Positions 30,582 to 42,328 of a stretch of 64,000 nucleotides of DNA are shown here, piece after piece. Positions within the stretch are counted from its first letter, which is position 1. Each line of letters begins with the position of its first letter. This stretch comes from Caenorhabditis elegans (lineage: Eukaryota; Nematoda; Chromadorea; Rhabditida; Rhabditidae). The notes under the pieces were generated by a model. That model saw only the letters and a list, made by a program, of their open reading frames with translations, had not been told where the DNA came from and made no database searches. Made by a program: the position numbers and the translations under genes. Location: positions 3,220,501-3,284,500 of the forward strand of contig NC_003280.10 in assembly GCF_000002985.6 (NCBI RefSeq), in the 5' to 3' direction.

Positions 30582-33500
30582 TCAAATCAAAGCCAACGTT
30601 TCTTGTCGCCTGAACTGCCGGTACAAAGCCTCGGTCTCCTCATTGTGAATATCTCGGGCTTTTGCCTCCATTATTGGGCTTACAGACCGCTTGGAAAGTG
30701 TTGGTGAGGACGGAGATGGCGGCTTACGATGACGGACCGGACTGTTGGCTTTTACCTGAAAAAATTTGAAATTCAAGTCAAAATAGGCCGTATCAGGCCA
30801 TAATTTTCTGAAATTTTCGAAATATAATATATAAAAATTTATAATTCAAAAAAAGTCAAAATAGGCCGTTTCAGGCCAGTATTTTCTGAAATTTCACAGC
30901 ACCGGAACTTACTTCATGCATCGGCGGGGTACTTGGAGGCGTGGATTCCGGACTGCTACCGTTATTTGTGGCCTTTTTGTCACTTTGATATCCACTGTTA
31001 GAGGATACTCCCATAAATTGATTATTTCGTTCGAATACCCAGAAAGTCTCCATCACGCCTTTTCCCTAAAAACATGTGCATTTTTTAGGCTTTTAGGATT
31101 ACTGTAGCTCTAAAGTGACGCAAAATTCAAATTTCAATAAAAACCTACTTTAATAATAACATCTCCTCTGGAGGCAGTGTTGTATTGATTCGGATAATGC
31201 TTCATTAGAAGTGTGTAAGAAGCGGCGCTGAGGTGGATATGGGATGCTGAAATTAGGAAAATATTTACATGAACTTGTTACATGCTATATTTATGCCGAA
31301 GTTAAGCTTATTTTCGGTTGTTTCAGTTTAAATATGTAGGCTTAAACTAACTCAGCTTATTTCGGGCTATTCCGAACTAGATTAAGCCTTGAATTAGGCT
31401 GATTTTATCATGTTTCAGGAGAGATTCAATCTTAAATCAAGCCTATTCGGACTTAAATCAAGCTTGTTTTCAGTGGTTTCAGGCTAGTTTTAACTCGAAA
31501 TTAAGATCAGTCTTGTTGTATCAGGATATATTTAGGCCTGAATAGAACAGTCGCTTCTCAGTTGTTCTAAGCTAGATTGCGGCCCAAATTCAACACGTTT
31601 TGGATTGTTTCAGTCCTATAACAGTCCTATAACAACAGCTTTTTAAAGCCATTTGCCTACCTTTTCCATTAGACTCCATTCTCGACGCAGTGTTCACCGT
31701 ATCTCCAAACAGACAATATCTAGGCATACTCAAGCCCACAACTCCCGCCACACAAGGCCCACTGTTCACTCCAATCCTGAGCTCAACCTTTTCACGTGGC
31801 AAATGGGGTATTTTAAATGACTTGCAGTAAGACATAAAGTCTAGGGACAGCTCCACTATTTGTCTGAAAAATTTTGTTTTTTTTTAATGTGAATTTTAAG
31901 CCAAAAAAATATAAATACTTACTTAATATGAGCATTTCCATTTTTCGAGGGTAAGCCCGAGACACAGAGGTATCCATCACCGATTGACTCGACTTTATAA
32001 CAGCCATGCTCCTCAATTATGGCGTCAAAGTTACTGTAGAGGTCGTTGAGCAAGTTGACAACCTGGAAAGTGCAGCTTCAAGCTTTCAGGCTTACGTTCA
32101 GGCCGTTCAGTTTGATATTGGTTTCAGTCCTAGGCTTAGTTTTAGGCTTAATTGCATGCTGTTTTAAACTTTTTTGAGCTTTTCACAACTTTCATTAAGG
32201 CTGCTTAAAATCAAATTTTGAGATATTTAAAGGCCATTCAGGCTCGGTTTGGTAATTTCAAGCTTATTTTTAAGCTTTCAGGCTTGCTCATGGCCCAACT
32301 TCAAGCATGTTATACCTGAAACGGTGAGCACTTCGCTGCCAACTGTGTGAATTTTACCACATCCGAAAAGAATACGGTGACAGAGTCAAAACCTTCCGGC
32401 TCCACAGTTTGGCCTTGTTTCAGGCGCTCGGCGACTTGTCTGAAAGATACATTAAATTGGAACGTTTTGAAATTTTAGGTGTGAGCCGTGACGCGACCGC
32501 GACGCGACCGCGCCGCAACCGTAACACAAAATTTCAAGGATTACTGTAGCCCCAAAAGTTCAGGTTCCGACTAATTTCACCACGGGGAATCCGATTTTCC
32601 TACTGAAAATTTCAGAAATCAGATTTTCCACCTACTTCGGCAACATTCTTCCCAGTAACACATCTGCCTTCTTCTTCTCAGCTGTCAATTCTTTTGTTCT
32701 GTCCTCAACTTCTACTTCCAAATTCGTGGTGTAATCCTCTAGAATATTAAAGACATGGTCCATAAGGTTTCCTTTCTTTGGCATCATGTTCTTCAAAAGA
32801 TTACAGATTACGTCAGCAGACGGGCGGTCCGCGGGCTCTTCACTCCAACAGTCGCGGATTAGGATTAGCTGAAAACATTTGTTTTAAGTTTGACTTTTTT
32901 GTTGTAAGTAACTCACCAAATTATGATTTATCTCAACTCCGTCCATATCCAATTCAGGCCGTGGTGCGTTTGGGCCGCCCTTTTTGATTCGGTACACAAT
33001 TTCTGAAAAATTGAAGATTTCAGAAAAAAAAAATAGTCCTATAAAAGCTTTATAAAAAGCCTAAAAACCTGAGACTTGACCCAACAAGACCTGGTAAGTT
33101 TGAATTCAAGTGTAAGCCATTGCAAGCCAGTATAGGCCCTGCTCAGTCCGCAGTCTTAAAGCCTAAAACCAACCATCAACAGTATCCTTCCTCTCCGCCA
33201 TATTCCATGCCTCCTTCCTTGTCAGAACCTCCGATGCAATCACAGCCAACGAATAAATATCCGCAGATTTTTCAATTTGATGAGGCAGCAACGTGCCACG
33301 TATCACTTCCGGCGCCATCCACAGCTGGCGACGTTTCATGGGCTTCTTCTCCTCAGCCAGAGTGCCAAGTCCAAAGTCTGTGAGCTTGGCCTGCCAGGAC
33401 TCGTTGACTAGTACAGTACCACTTCTCAGATTAGCATGAACGTGTAGGAAGCTGTTATGGAGGTACTTAAGACCTTCAGCCATGTCTCGGATCACACAGA

Positions 33501-36500
33501 ACATGAAGAATGGGTCGATGGAGAAGTTGCCCTGGCCAATGATGTCCTGAAATGTGAGAAGTGATTTTACAAGCTTCAGGCTTTTATAGGCCTGTTTTAT
33601 CCGGCCTATTCTCACCTGCAAGCTGCCTCGCATGCACAATTTCCAAACCGCCAAGTACTCGGGCCCGTCAATCGACATTCCAACAAACTTGTTCACATTT
33701 TCATGGTCCAACTTCCTCAATCTCACAAAAGTATCGTAATCCGTTCGGATTAGGTTTGAAGCCGGATGCGCGGTGCTCAGAACGGGCTCCTTATCCAAAT
33801 AGAAAATCGAATAGTTGGAAAATGTGTTGTCGAATGTCATTTTCGATGTGTCCGTGATGTTGGAGGGTCCGGATTGTAGAGACCGCTTCGACATGCGCTC
33901 TTTGTCGCGTTTTGGCGGTGCTTGAAGTTTGACTAGTGGGATTTGCCATTCCGCATCTATTCGGTCACGTTCCAGACGTTTTTGGCTGAAAAGTTTCGGA
34001 ATTTGTTAAGCTTTTACAAGTTTGAAATTGTTAAAAATTAACAATTTTGTGATAAAATCAGGAGATATAGGCCACCTGTCAAAGTTGAACAAAGTTTATA
34101 TGTTATTATTATTAGTTTGCAGGCAATATCTCACTTGGCTTTAGAGATAGTTGAATTTGTTCAACTACAAAATTATAGAGAAATTTATTACAAATATTTT
34201 GCCAGTTGACAAGTTTTCACTAAAACCAGACGTAACTGAGATACAAGCGGTCAAAGTTGATTAGTCGATGCCCCATGTTCACAAGTTTGGTAGGTAATAT
34301 CTCTCTTGGCTCTAAAGATAGTTGAGTATGTTCAACTACAAAGTTCTAGAGAAATGAATCACAAATATTTTGTTAGTTCACAAATTTTTGCTAAAACAAA
34401 CCCCAAACTTTAATCACGATGCACCATGTCACTCACCGCATCACATAGAAAAAGCAAGTAATAACAAAGAGCATTGCGAAAATCAAAACGCCTCCAATAG
34501 CAAACACGAGAGCTCCATATTGATCCACAAATGATTGGGGGCAATCTGTACCGGCAAAACCGCAAACCGGAACTGAAAGTGGCCGCTTTCCACCGTACCA
34601 GTACCAGAGCGATGCCTCGTTTGTGTAGGCAAGAGAGACACTCTGGAAAAAATTTTATTAGAATTTTTGCTTGAAATTTATGTAAATAGTTTTAAAGGGA
34701 AATAGACTTCTCGTCCTGAAAGCCCCGTAAAATTACTCCCCACCGCTCCGCCGTTCAACGAGTAGGTCAGATTCATGAAGGACGCCTGATCGTATTTGTC
34801 GTTCAATGCGTAGAGCATCAGCTTTGGCACCCGACTGTTGTTGGCATTGATGGATACTTCGCCTGTTAGACCTGCAAACACTACTTGTAGTTTTTTCTGG
34901 TGCAGTTTGAGTCGGAAATTTTCACTTTTTTGAAATTTCAGGCTCTCAAAATCCCAAAAATCCCACCTGCAAAATTCAACTGCAATGCCCCATTAATTTT
35001 ATCGATATCATTCAAATAGGCAGGATCTTGATTATATAAATTAGTAATTGCCAGGCCGTAAAGGTAAAACACGTCGTGTAAACTTCGGGCAAAAGCTGAT
35101 GGTGGCTGAAATTTACTTTTTTCAAAATTGAAATTTTCCGCAAAAAAAATCTGAAAAAAACTCACCGAAGTTGAAGCATTGATGCATGCTGGTGTGGCAC
35201 ACGAAACCGGCGGGTTTACTACTACAGCTCCACAGTTCATGGTAAACGTGTTCAGGTAGTTTATATCAGGAACATCCGTGGACAGGTCCATCTGGAAAAA
35301 AAATACTGGGATTAGTGTGATTTTGACTCAAAATTTGGGTTTGGCGCGTTATTTTGGACAAAGAAACACCAATTTTGATGAAAATTGATTAAATTTGAAT
35401 AGAATTGCGAAAATGGCGATGCGGTGCGGTCGCGTCGCGGTCAAGCCTATGCTTATGTTTACCCATATGCAAAAGTTTAAGGCTTAGTACTTAAAGCCTT
35501 AAGCCCAAGCCCGAGCCCGAGCCTAAGCCTAAGCCTAATCCTATGCCTACGGCTAAGTCTGACCCAAAGTCTAAGCCTAAATTCTCAGAATTATGATTTG
35601 ATTTTCAGAAATCTCACGGTAACATCATTTGGAATTTTCTCGAAAATTCGCGGTTTTCACCGAAAAAAATCTAATAGTTGTGGGGAGCGTGTGACCCTAC
35701 CGTGTCTGGGAGGTCCATCTGAAAATGTTTCAACTTTTTTTCGGGCAGCATAACCGGAGGTTACGGTAGTTGAGGCTACGGCTACCGTAATCCTTAGGGG
35801 ACTTACTACAAGCATCCGTGTCGCCGCTTGCTTAAGCCGATCGTTGAGCCCGTCGTCTGGAGCAATATCCCAGAAAGGTGCTAACCCGGATGATACTGAA
35901 AATGTTGAAAAATCAGAAAAAAAATTTCGGGAATTTTTTAAAGATTTTTTTTTGAAGTTTTTTGAATCTGAAATTTTCGATTGAACAGGACATTGACGGA
36001 CAAAAACATCACATTTTATATCACAAAACAAAAAATAAAAAAAACACTACACAACAAATGAAACATCAAACTTACAGCAGTTCAACTCACATTTCGTCAG
36101 CCCTGCACTTTGCTTGCCTGAAAATTAAACTTTCCGTTCCAGTTATTTCAAATTTCATTTTTTGAAATTAAAATTTTTATTTCTGATTTCAGCTAGTTGA
36201 GAGCTTTCATTTAAGTATAATCATGACTAGGTTCTGAAAAAATTGAATTTAAGGCCAGAATAGGCCGATTCAGGCCGGACCGTTTTAGACCCTAAATTGG
36301 ATTCGAATTGAAAATGCAAAGAATGTATTGAACTGAAAATGTACTAACCGTAAGTTTCAATCAGTTGAACATATTCTAAAAGTTTTTAGTTTTGGGCCTG
36401 TCATTCAGGCCCTGAATAGGCCAAGTTCAGGCTCGAAAACCAAACGTTCGAAACCTAGTCATGTTTATGCTCAAATCAAAGCTCCTAACTAGGAGAATTC

Positions 36501-38799
36501 AAATTCTACAGTATTAATACATAGAAATTTCTAGTTTTTGGAGAAACTTACCAAACCCGATGCTTCTCAATCCTAACAGTATATGCACATACTCCTCGTT
36601 GGCCATGCCTTGCTGATCAATCATTTTCAAGTATCTTCGGCGGGTTGGAGCAGTTTGAAAGACAGAGACTATGACTGAAAAGTGATTGTTTAGAGGCTTA
36701 GGGCCGTTTTAGGCTTTTCGGTCCATCCGCTTACTTCTACACCTAAGCTTAATACGATTGAGCACAGAAATGTACTGTGCATCATTAAGATCTCCACCAG
36801 GAAGCGCCTGCTTCACCACCACATTCACCGCAAACGTATCGTACTCGTTGATGGCAGTTTCCACGTCATTTATCACTGATAAGGGGTAATCCTGAGCACT
36901 CTCCTCGTAGACAAGAGCCACACGATCCCACTCCATCATTTCCAGCAGCTTCACCAAGGAGAAGCCGAGTCTGGAAATTGAAGCTCCAGAAGTTGCCCTG
37001 AACAAAAGCAACTTACGACAAAGAATTCGCCATAATATTGGTCAAATACGGGTAACGCTCTGTATCAGTAAACTTCGAGTCAGTCACAAGACCCCAGCCA
37101 AGCATTGGGGTACTGTAGTAGGTTGCCATGGTCGCCATGATTTCCATGGCTGAAATTATAAATTGTGATGAAGCTCGGAAGCTCAGAGACTTACGATCTC
37201 GACACGGTGGCCCAATCACTACGTCCAGCCGCTTAGTCCTCATAAATTCCATGCCAACTGCTGCACCAAGAGATCTATCACATTCCGTATAGTTCACGGT
37301 TACTCTGGAAATTTTTTGGTACGTATACTTTCAACAAAAACGAGTTTAATTTTCAGATTCAGCACACAATTTCCGTTGTTTTGACATCCATATCGGCCTA
37401 TTTCGCATGAAAACTGAGTTTTTCGAATAATTTTGGGAGCGCTGCGGTCGCGTCGCGGTTCATTTTTTGAAATTAGCTTAAATGGTTTTTCGACGTGGAA
37501 AGCACTACATTTCCGTCATTTTGACACTCATACCGGCCTATTTAGCACGAAAACTGAATTTTCGAGGTTTTTCGATGCGTTGCGGTCGCGTCGCGGTCAT
37601 ACTTTCCTAATATTGTTTTATCGGCATTTGTCGCTCACACCAGTTTAATCTTAAGATTTGCAACAAAATTTTCCGGTTGTTTTACGCTCATATTGGCTTA
37701 TTTCGCATGAAAACTGATTTTTTCGAATAATTTTGGGAGCGCTGCGGTCGCGTCGCGGTCTTACTAGTCAAATTGGAATTCAACAGCATTCTCAGACTAG
37801 ACTGCTTTATTTATCAGACTGAGCATAAAATCTGCATCGTTTTGGCACCCATATCGGCCTATTTCGCATGAAAACTGAGTTTTTCGAATAATTTTGGGAA
37901 CGCTGCGGTCGCGTCGCGGTTTATTTTTTGAAACTAGCTCGAATAACTTCTCAAAGTGAGTAGCAGAATATTTCCGTCTTTTTGACACCCATATCGGTCT
38001 ATTTAGCACGGAAACTGAATTTTCGAGGTTTTTCGATGCGTTGCGGTCGCGTAGCGGTCATACTTTCCAAAAAAAGTTTTGTCGGCATTTATCGCTCAAA
38101 CCAGCCTAATCTTAAGATTTACAACAAAATTTCCGGTTTTTTGACACCCGTATCGGCCTATTTAGCACGGAAACTGAGTTTTTCGAATAATTTTGGATGC
38201 GCAGCGGTCGCGTCGCGGTTGATTCTCCAAGATAATCTCAAACCCACTCAAAATCAAACGGAGCAATAAATCCATCATCTCTGAGTTTTTGAATTGCCAT
38301 ATTGATAGCTCCACCGGACATTGGCCATCCTATACTGTCGAGTTCGGTCGTCTGTACAGCTGCCACACCAACTCGGATCTAAAATTTTTTTTGTCTGAAA
38401 CTTGGTTTGCAATTCTAAATTTTTATTTTTCGTTTTAAAATTTATATTTCTCACAAAATTTTAACTTAAAAACTCAAAAACTAGAGCTTTTTATCTCAAT
38501 TTTGAAAATTTGAGGGGTCCCAAAAATCCGCAAACACCGAATTTCACGCGATTTTCGAATTTTGAGCTGAAAATTCCTGAATAGACCAAGAAAAATACGT
38601 AAAATTCGAATTTCGCAGTGAAAATTTTCATAAAAAAATTTGGACCAGTGAAAAAATCGCGGAGCCCCACCGTTCTTCGATTTGCAGCTGGCACCGGTGT
38701 AGTAGTGGTTGTGCTCGACGTAATTTGTGCGTAGATCAAAAATCGAGGCAAAAAAGTCAAAAACCCAGCAAATAACAGCAAAAATAACAAGTATTCCAT
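30582..38799 (-). CDS. gcy-15: receptor-type guanylate cyclase
   Basis: 22 exons: 38799-38671, 38378-38248, 37304-37195, 37149-37017, 36970-36735, 36674-36552, 35895-35807, 35718-35701, 35291-35166, 35105-34967, 34871-34744, 34642-34437, 33985-33616, 33546-33174, 33002-32917, 32868-32636, 32439-32316, 32062-31923, 31863-31661, 31246-31149, 31065-30913, 30755-30582 (3522 nt, 1173 aa). In order: signal peptide ([16 protein letters not shown]), Thr-rich spacer, ANF-receptor-like ectodomain ([25 protein letters not shown]), one membrane segment ([18 protein letters not shown]), kinase-homology domain with a degraded catalytic loop ([11 protein letters not shown]), coiled-coil linker, cyclase domain, and a Pro/Ser-rich tail. 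FFSDVVKFT supplies the metal-binding Asp. KVESIGDGY and [18 protein letters not shown] hold the Glu, Cys, Asn and Arg of an active guanylate cyclase. Makes cGMP in sensory cells. The symbol rests on remembered neighbourhood only. Confidence 0.9.
31270..31560. repeat. degenerate repeat with AAGCCT/AGGCTT units in gcy intron
   Basis: The intron between cyclase-domain exons (31247-31660) carries repeated TTTCAGGCTNATTT / AATCAAGCCT phrases, a diverged repeat. No coding potential. Confidence 0.5.
35465..35585 (-). repeat. interstitial telomere-like repeat in gcy intron
   Basis: GCCTAAGCCTAAGCCTAA hexamers with substitutions (minus strand TTAGGC, the nematode telomere unit). Confidence 0.85.
37425..38225. 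repeat. tandem repeat of about 150 bp with CG-rich palindromic core
   Basis: Six copies, each with GCGGTCGCGTCGCGGT preceded by TTTCGAATAATTTTGGGAGC or TTTCGAGGTTTTTCGATGC and followed by CCCATATCGGCCTATTT-type sequence. They lie in the large intron between exons 2 and 3 of the cyclase gene. A related GCGGTGCGGTCGCGTCGCGGTC lies at 35420. Confidence 0.9.
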
Positions 38800-39925
38800 A
38801 GAAAATGGGCTAACAAATTGTGATTTCTAGAATTTTCTGGAAATTTTTTCGAAATGAAGTGTGAAGCCAGAGGGGCGACGAGGTAGCCGGATTTGTTGAA
38901 AGGTTTCAATTTTGAACAAAATTTCATGTGATATTGTTCTAAAATTTTATAAATTACTAAAATTTTTCGTAGGTTGAGACCAGTTGTACGGCTTCTCGAT
39001 GCACCATGTGATCTAGTTCAGGTGACTAATTTTTGACGCCCACTTTTTGGATGGGAGCATGATTTTTGAAAATTTTGGAGGATTTAGTTTGGTGCTAAGA
39101 TTTGGGGGAAATTTTGAAAAAATTAAAAAAAAAAATGTTTGGTAAATTTTTTTGGAATTTTTTTAAAGAATTTTTTTTGGACATTTTTTTCGGTTTTTCA
39201 GATACCAATAAAAAGGCAACTACAAATATTCTACACTTCACAAAAAATTCAAAGTTTTGAAAATTCGGTACGGTAGCCGCAAAAGTACGCAAACACCGGC
39301 TACAGTAACCCCAAAACATCCAACTTTGAGCAATTTTAGAATTTTGAGCTGAAAATTTAGGAATAAACCAATGTAAGAAAAACATTAACATTTCAAATTT
39401 GGTAATAAAAACTTTGTGAAAAAATTTTAAAATTATATTTTTACAATATTGAAAACAAATTAATGGTCCCTTAAATTTCAGAATTTCCACTGTACTTTCA
39501 AATTATATTTTCAGACTATTTTCAGAGATTTTGCCCAAAAATATACATATATAGAAATATACATATTTGGTATACAACACACAACCTTCCCAGGAATTCA
39601 ATTGTGTTTTCGCCTGAATTATTAATTTTCAATTTCTTCATTAACTTTCCGCCCTTGTTTTCGTTTTTTCTTCGAAATTTTCCGCATTTCTGCGTTTGAA
39701 TCCGTAATTCACTGTTTTTTTTTCCGTCTTCCCACACAGTTTTTCTCAGGAATTTCAGTTATTTTCAGACAAGTTTTCTTTTCAGAAAATTTCATAATCC
39801 CCCTCTCTTTGACTCGGTTTTACGTCAGGTTCCATAGAATTTCTATGGTTTTTGATGTCTTCTTGAGTAGAATTGTGTATAAATTCATTTTTGCAACTTG
39901 AATTCACTCTAATTTTAGAAAAAAT
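38800..39925. other. upstream of gcy; no gene seen
   Basis: AT-rich, with one copy of the AAAGTACGCAAACACCG repeat near 39275. Presumed promoter of the cyclase gene. Confidence 0.5.
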
Positions 39926-40480
39926 GTTGAAATGGCGCAGTGGGATTTTCCAGGTGCTTGGGCCAACAGGTCACGGGTTCGACCCCCGGCTCTGGCTTAT
40001 ATGTTTTGTTAGCTGTGAAAATCTACAAAATCGAAGCTTGACCGCTTCAAATTCCCGGGGACCCGGTTTAATACACAATTTTCGAAAAATAGCACATGTG
40101 GCGCAGTGGGAATTTCCGTGTGCTTGGGCCAAAAGGTCATGGGTTCGACCCCCACAGAGGTCATTTCATTTTCAAAAAGCATGAGATACTGAAAATTTGG
40201 CGAATTACCATTTTAGAATTTCTCAAACCTCGGATCCCAGATTTTGTCCAAGTGGCGCAGTGGCATTTTTAGGATTTTGGTGCAAAGGGTGCCAGGTTCA
40301 ATCCCCACCGGCGTCTATAATTTTTGTAGTGTGTGAAAATCTTAAAAAATGACAGTTTAAGCAATTTGAAGTTACCAAAACTTCAGTTTTCCGGATTTTA
40401 TCACAATGTGTCCAAGTGGAGCAGTGGGATTTTCCAGGGGCTCAGGTCAAAAGGTCCCGGGTTCGATCCCCACAGCGCAT
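39926..40480 (+). repeat. tandem array of four tRNA-like (A box/B box) repeats
   Basis: Four units spaced about 150-170 bp. Each has an A-box match (TGGCGCAGTGG at 39933, 40099 and 40253; TGGAGCAGTGG at about 40427) and, 30-45 bp on, a B-box match (GGTTCGACCCC at 39976 and 40142; GGTTCAATCCCC at 40295; GGTTCGATCCCC at about 40460). Sequence between boxes is also shared (GGGATTTTCCAGGTGCTTGGGCC). Acceptor and anticodon stems are not formed, so they are not functional tRNAs; they look like the head of a SINE or a pol III transcription unit. Confidence 0.8.
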
Positions 40481-41295
40481 TAATTTTTTTAAATAATATT
40501 TTTTTAGAAAAATATTAGCAGACATTTTTTTCAAAAAAAAAATTCAGCCCGCTTCTGCATTTTTCTGAAAATCCAATGTTTTGTATTTTGTTTTTTTGTC
40601 TCTTCCCAAATTTTTAATCTTCTATGCACCGAAATTCGTGAGCCATCGAAAATGCATGAAACATAAAAACTGAAAAAAGAGGAACATTTCCTTGTCTGAA
40701 ATGTGAAATTTCAGCTATTTTTTCAAAAAAAATTTTTCTGAAAAAAATGCGCACCGCCCATTTCCTTGCTCGGTGATGAAGCCTAATCCGCCCCGTTTTG
40801 GTGCTTTTTTTGCTCATTTCCGATGGCTTTGAAGATCAATGACACTTTTCCCTCTAGTTTTCTATTCTTTTGACACGTAGTCACTTCTATTTCTGCCGGT
40901 TTTTGTAGTCCTTTTGAACAATATTTGAATAATTCAGTGAAAACGTTTTTCTTCACTTTTTTTCCGAAAATTTCGAACTTTACAGATTCTGACGAATCAC
41001 CAAAAATTTAGAAATGAAGTTTGACATCTAAAGTGGGTCGTTCGGAGCAATTGGAGCACAATGTGCTTAGGAATGCTCGAAATTTTCCGAATTTGGTGAA
41101 CATTTCCATTATGGGTGTCATATCAAAGTTTTTAACAAACAGAATTCAAATTTCTGTGTGAAAAAATTTTTTATTTTAAAATTTTGAGCAAATTGAGCAT
41201 TAAAAATGCTCCAAAATATTGAAATCGAATTTTTTTTGCACTTTCAGCTTCAATTCTACAAAACTCACAATTTTTGCCAAAACAAAAAGTTTGGA
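40481..41295. other. gene-poor AT-rich region
   Basis: No exon seen; ends in the telomere-like repeat block. Confidence 0.5.
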
Positions 41296-41304
41296 GCATT
41301 TGGG

Positions 41305-41550
41305 GCAGAGCCTAAGCTCAAGCATAAGCCTAAACCTAAAACTAAGCCTAAGCCTAAGCCGAAGCCAAAGCCTATGCCTAAGTCTAAGCTTGAACCTAAG
41401 TTTATGTCTAAGCCTAAGCGTAAGCCTAAGCCTAGGCCTATGCCAAAGCCTAAGCTTAAGCCTTAACGTAAGCCTCAGCCGAAGCCTAAGCCTACGATTA
41501 ACCAAAGCCTAAGCCTAACCCTCTGCCTGAGCCTGAGCCTGATTACCTCA
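41305..41550 (-). repeat. interstitial telomere-like repeat block
   Basis: About 40 hexamers of the type GCCTAA (TTAGGC on the minus strand), many with one substitution. They give artefactual Lys-Pro-rich and Leu-Arg-rich frames. Confidence 0.9.
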
Positions 41551-41994
41551 AAACAGCTTCCAAATCCAAATTTTGTTCAATTTTCATGCTTACGTAAAAA
41601 ATTCAGTTTGAAATTTGCCCTTTCCCTTGAAAAAATCACATGGCTCGTCATACTTTTTCCCTAAACCAAAAAAAACCTCAAGAAATTATTATGATATAAG
41701 TTTTTCCCACCACAAAACGTATGCCTTATGACACTGTGATATTTAATTATTTTTCATGAATTTCTGGAATTTACGTCTCACCCCGCCCCTTTTGACGTCA
41801 CTTTTTTAAAGGAAAAACTCGGAGAGTCGCCGTAAATCATGTCACTTTGTTCGTTTTTTCTTGAAAAAATTCGAGAATTCAAGTTGATTTACTAGTGAAG
41901 AATGTGATATAAGCTGGAATAGTTTCAGAAAAATATGATTTTTAAGATTTTTAAATTTTTAAAATTTTTTTCAAATTTACCAAAAAAAAAAGTG

Positions 41995-42235
41995 TTCAGT
42001 GGCTCAATGTGGCTCAATGAAATTTTTCCCATGTTCGGCCCATGAGGTCAAGGGTTCAATCCCGGCTGTGGTTAATTGTTTTTATTAGTTCTTGAAAGCT
42101 TAAAAACTACATTTTAAGCTCTAAAAATTTTTGTTAAAAGATTTTCCAAAAAAATGTCCGAATGGCTCAGTGGGAGTTTCGACGTTTCCGATTTACAAGG
42201 TGAAGGGTTCAATTCCGAGTTGTGGCTAATTTTTT
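41995..42235 (+). repeat. two further tRNA-like repeats
   Basis: Units with TGGCTCAATGA plus GGGTTCAATCCCG (about 42009-42062) and TGGCTCAGTGG plus GGGTTCAATTCCG (about 42163-42217), the same layout as the array at 39926-40480 but more diverged. Confidence 0.7.
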
Positions 42236-42328
42236 TTTCTTGATCTGAAATTTGTAGACTTTAAGTTTTCTCTACTCTAAAGTTTCTAAACATGAAATTT
42301 TCCAGTAATTTTCATTGTCTCCACAACA

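Noticed and set aside
41206-41512. Lys-Pro-rich and Leu/Arg-rich open frames on both strands
   Set aside because: They are translations of degenerate GCCTAA/TTAGGC hexamers, not genes.
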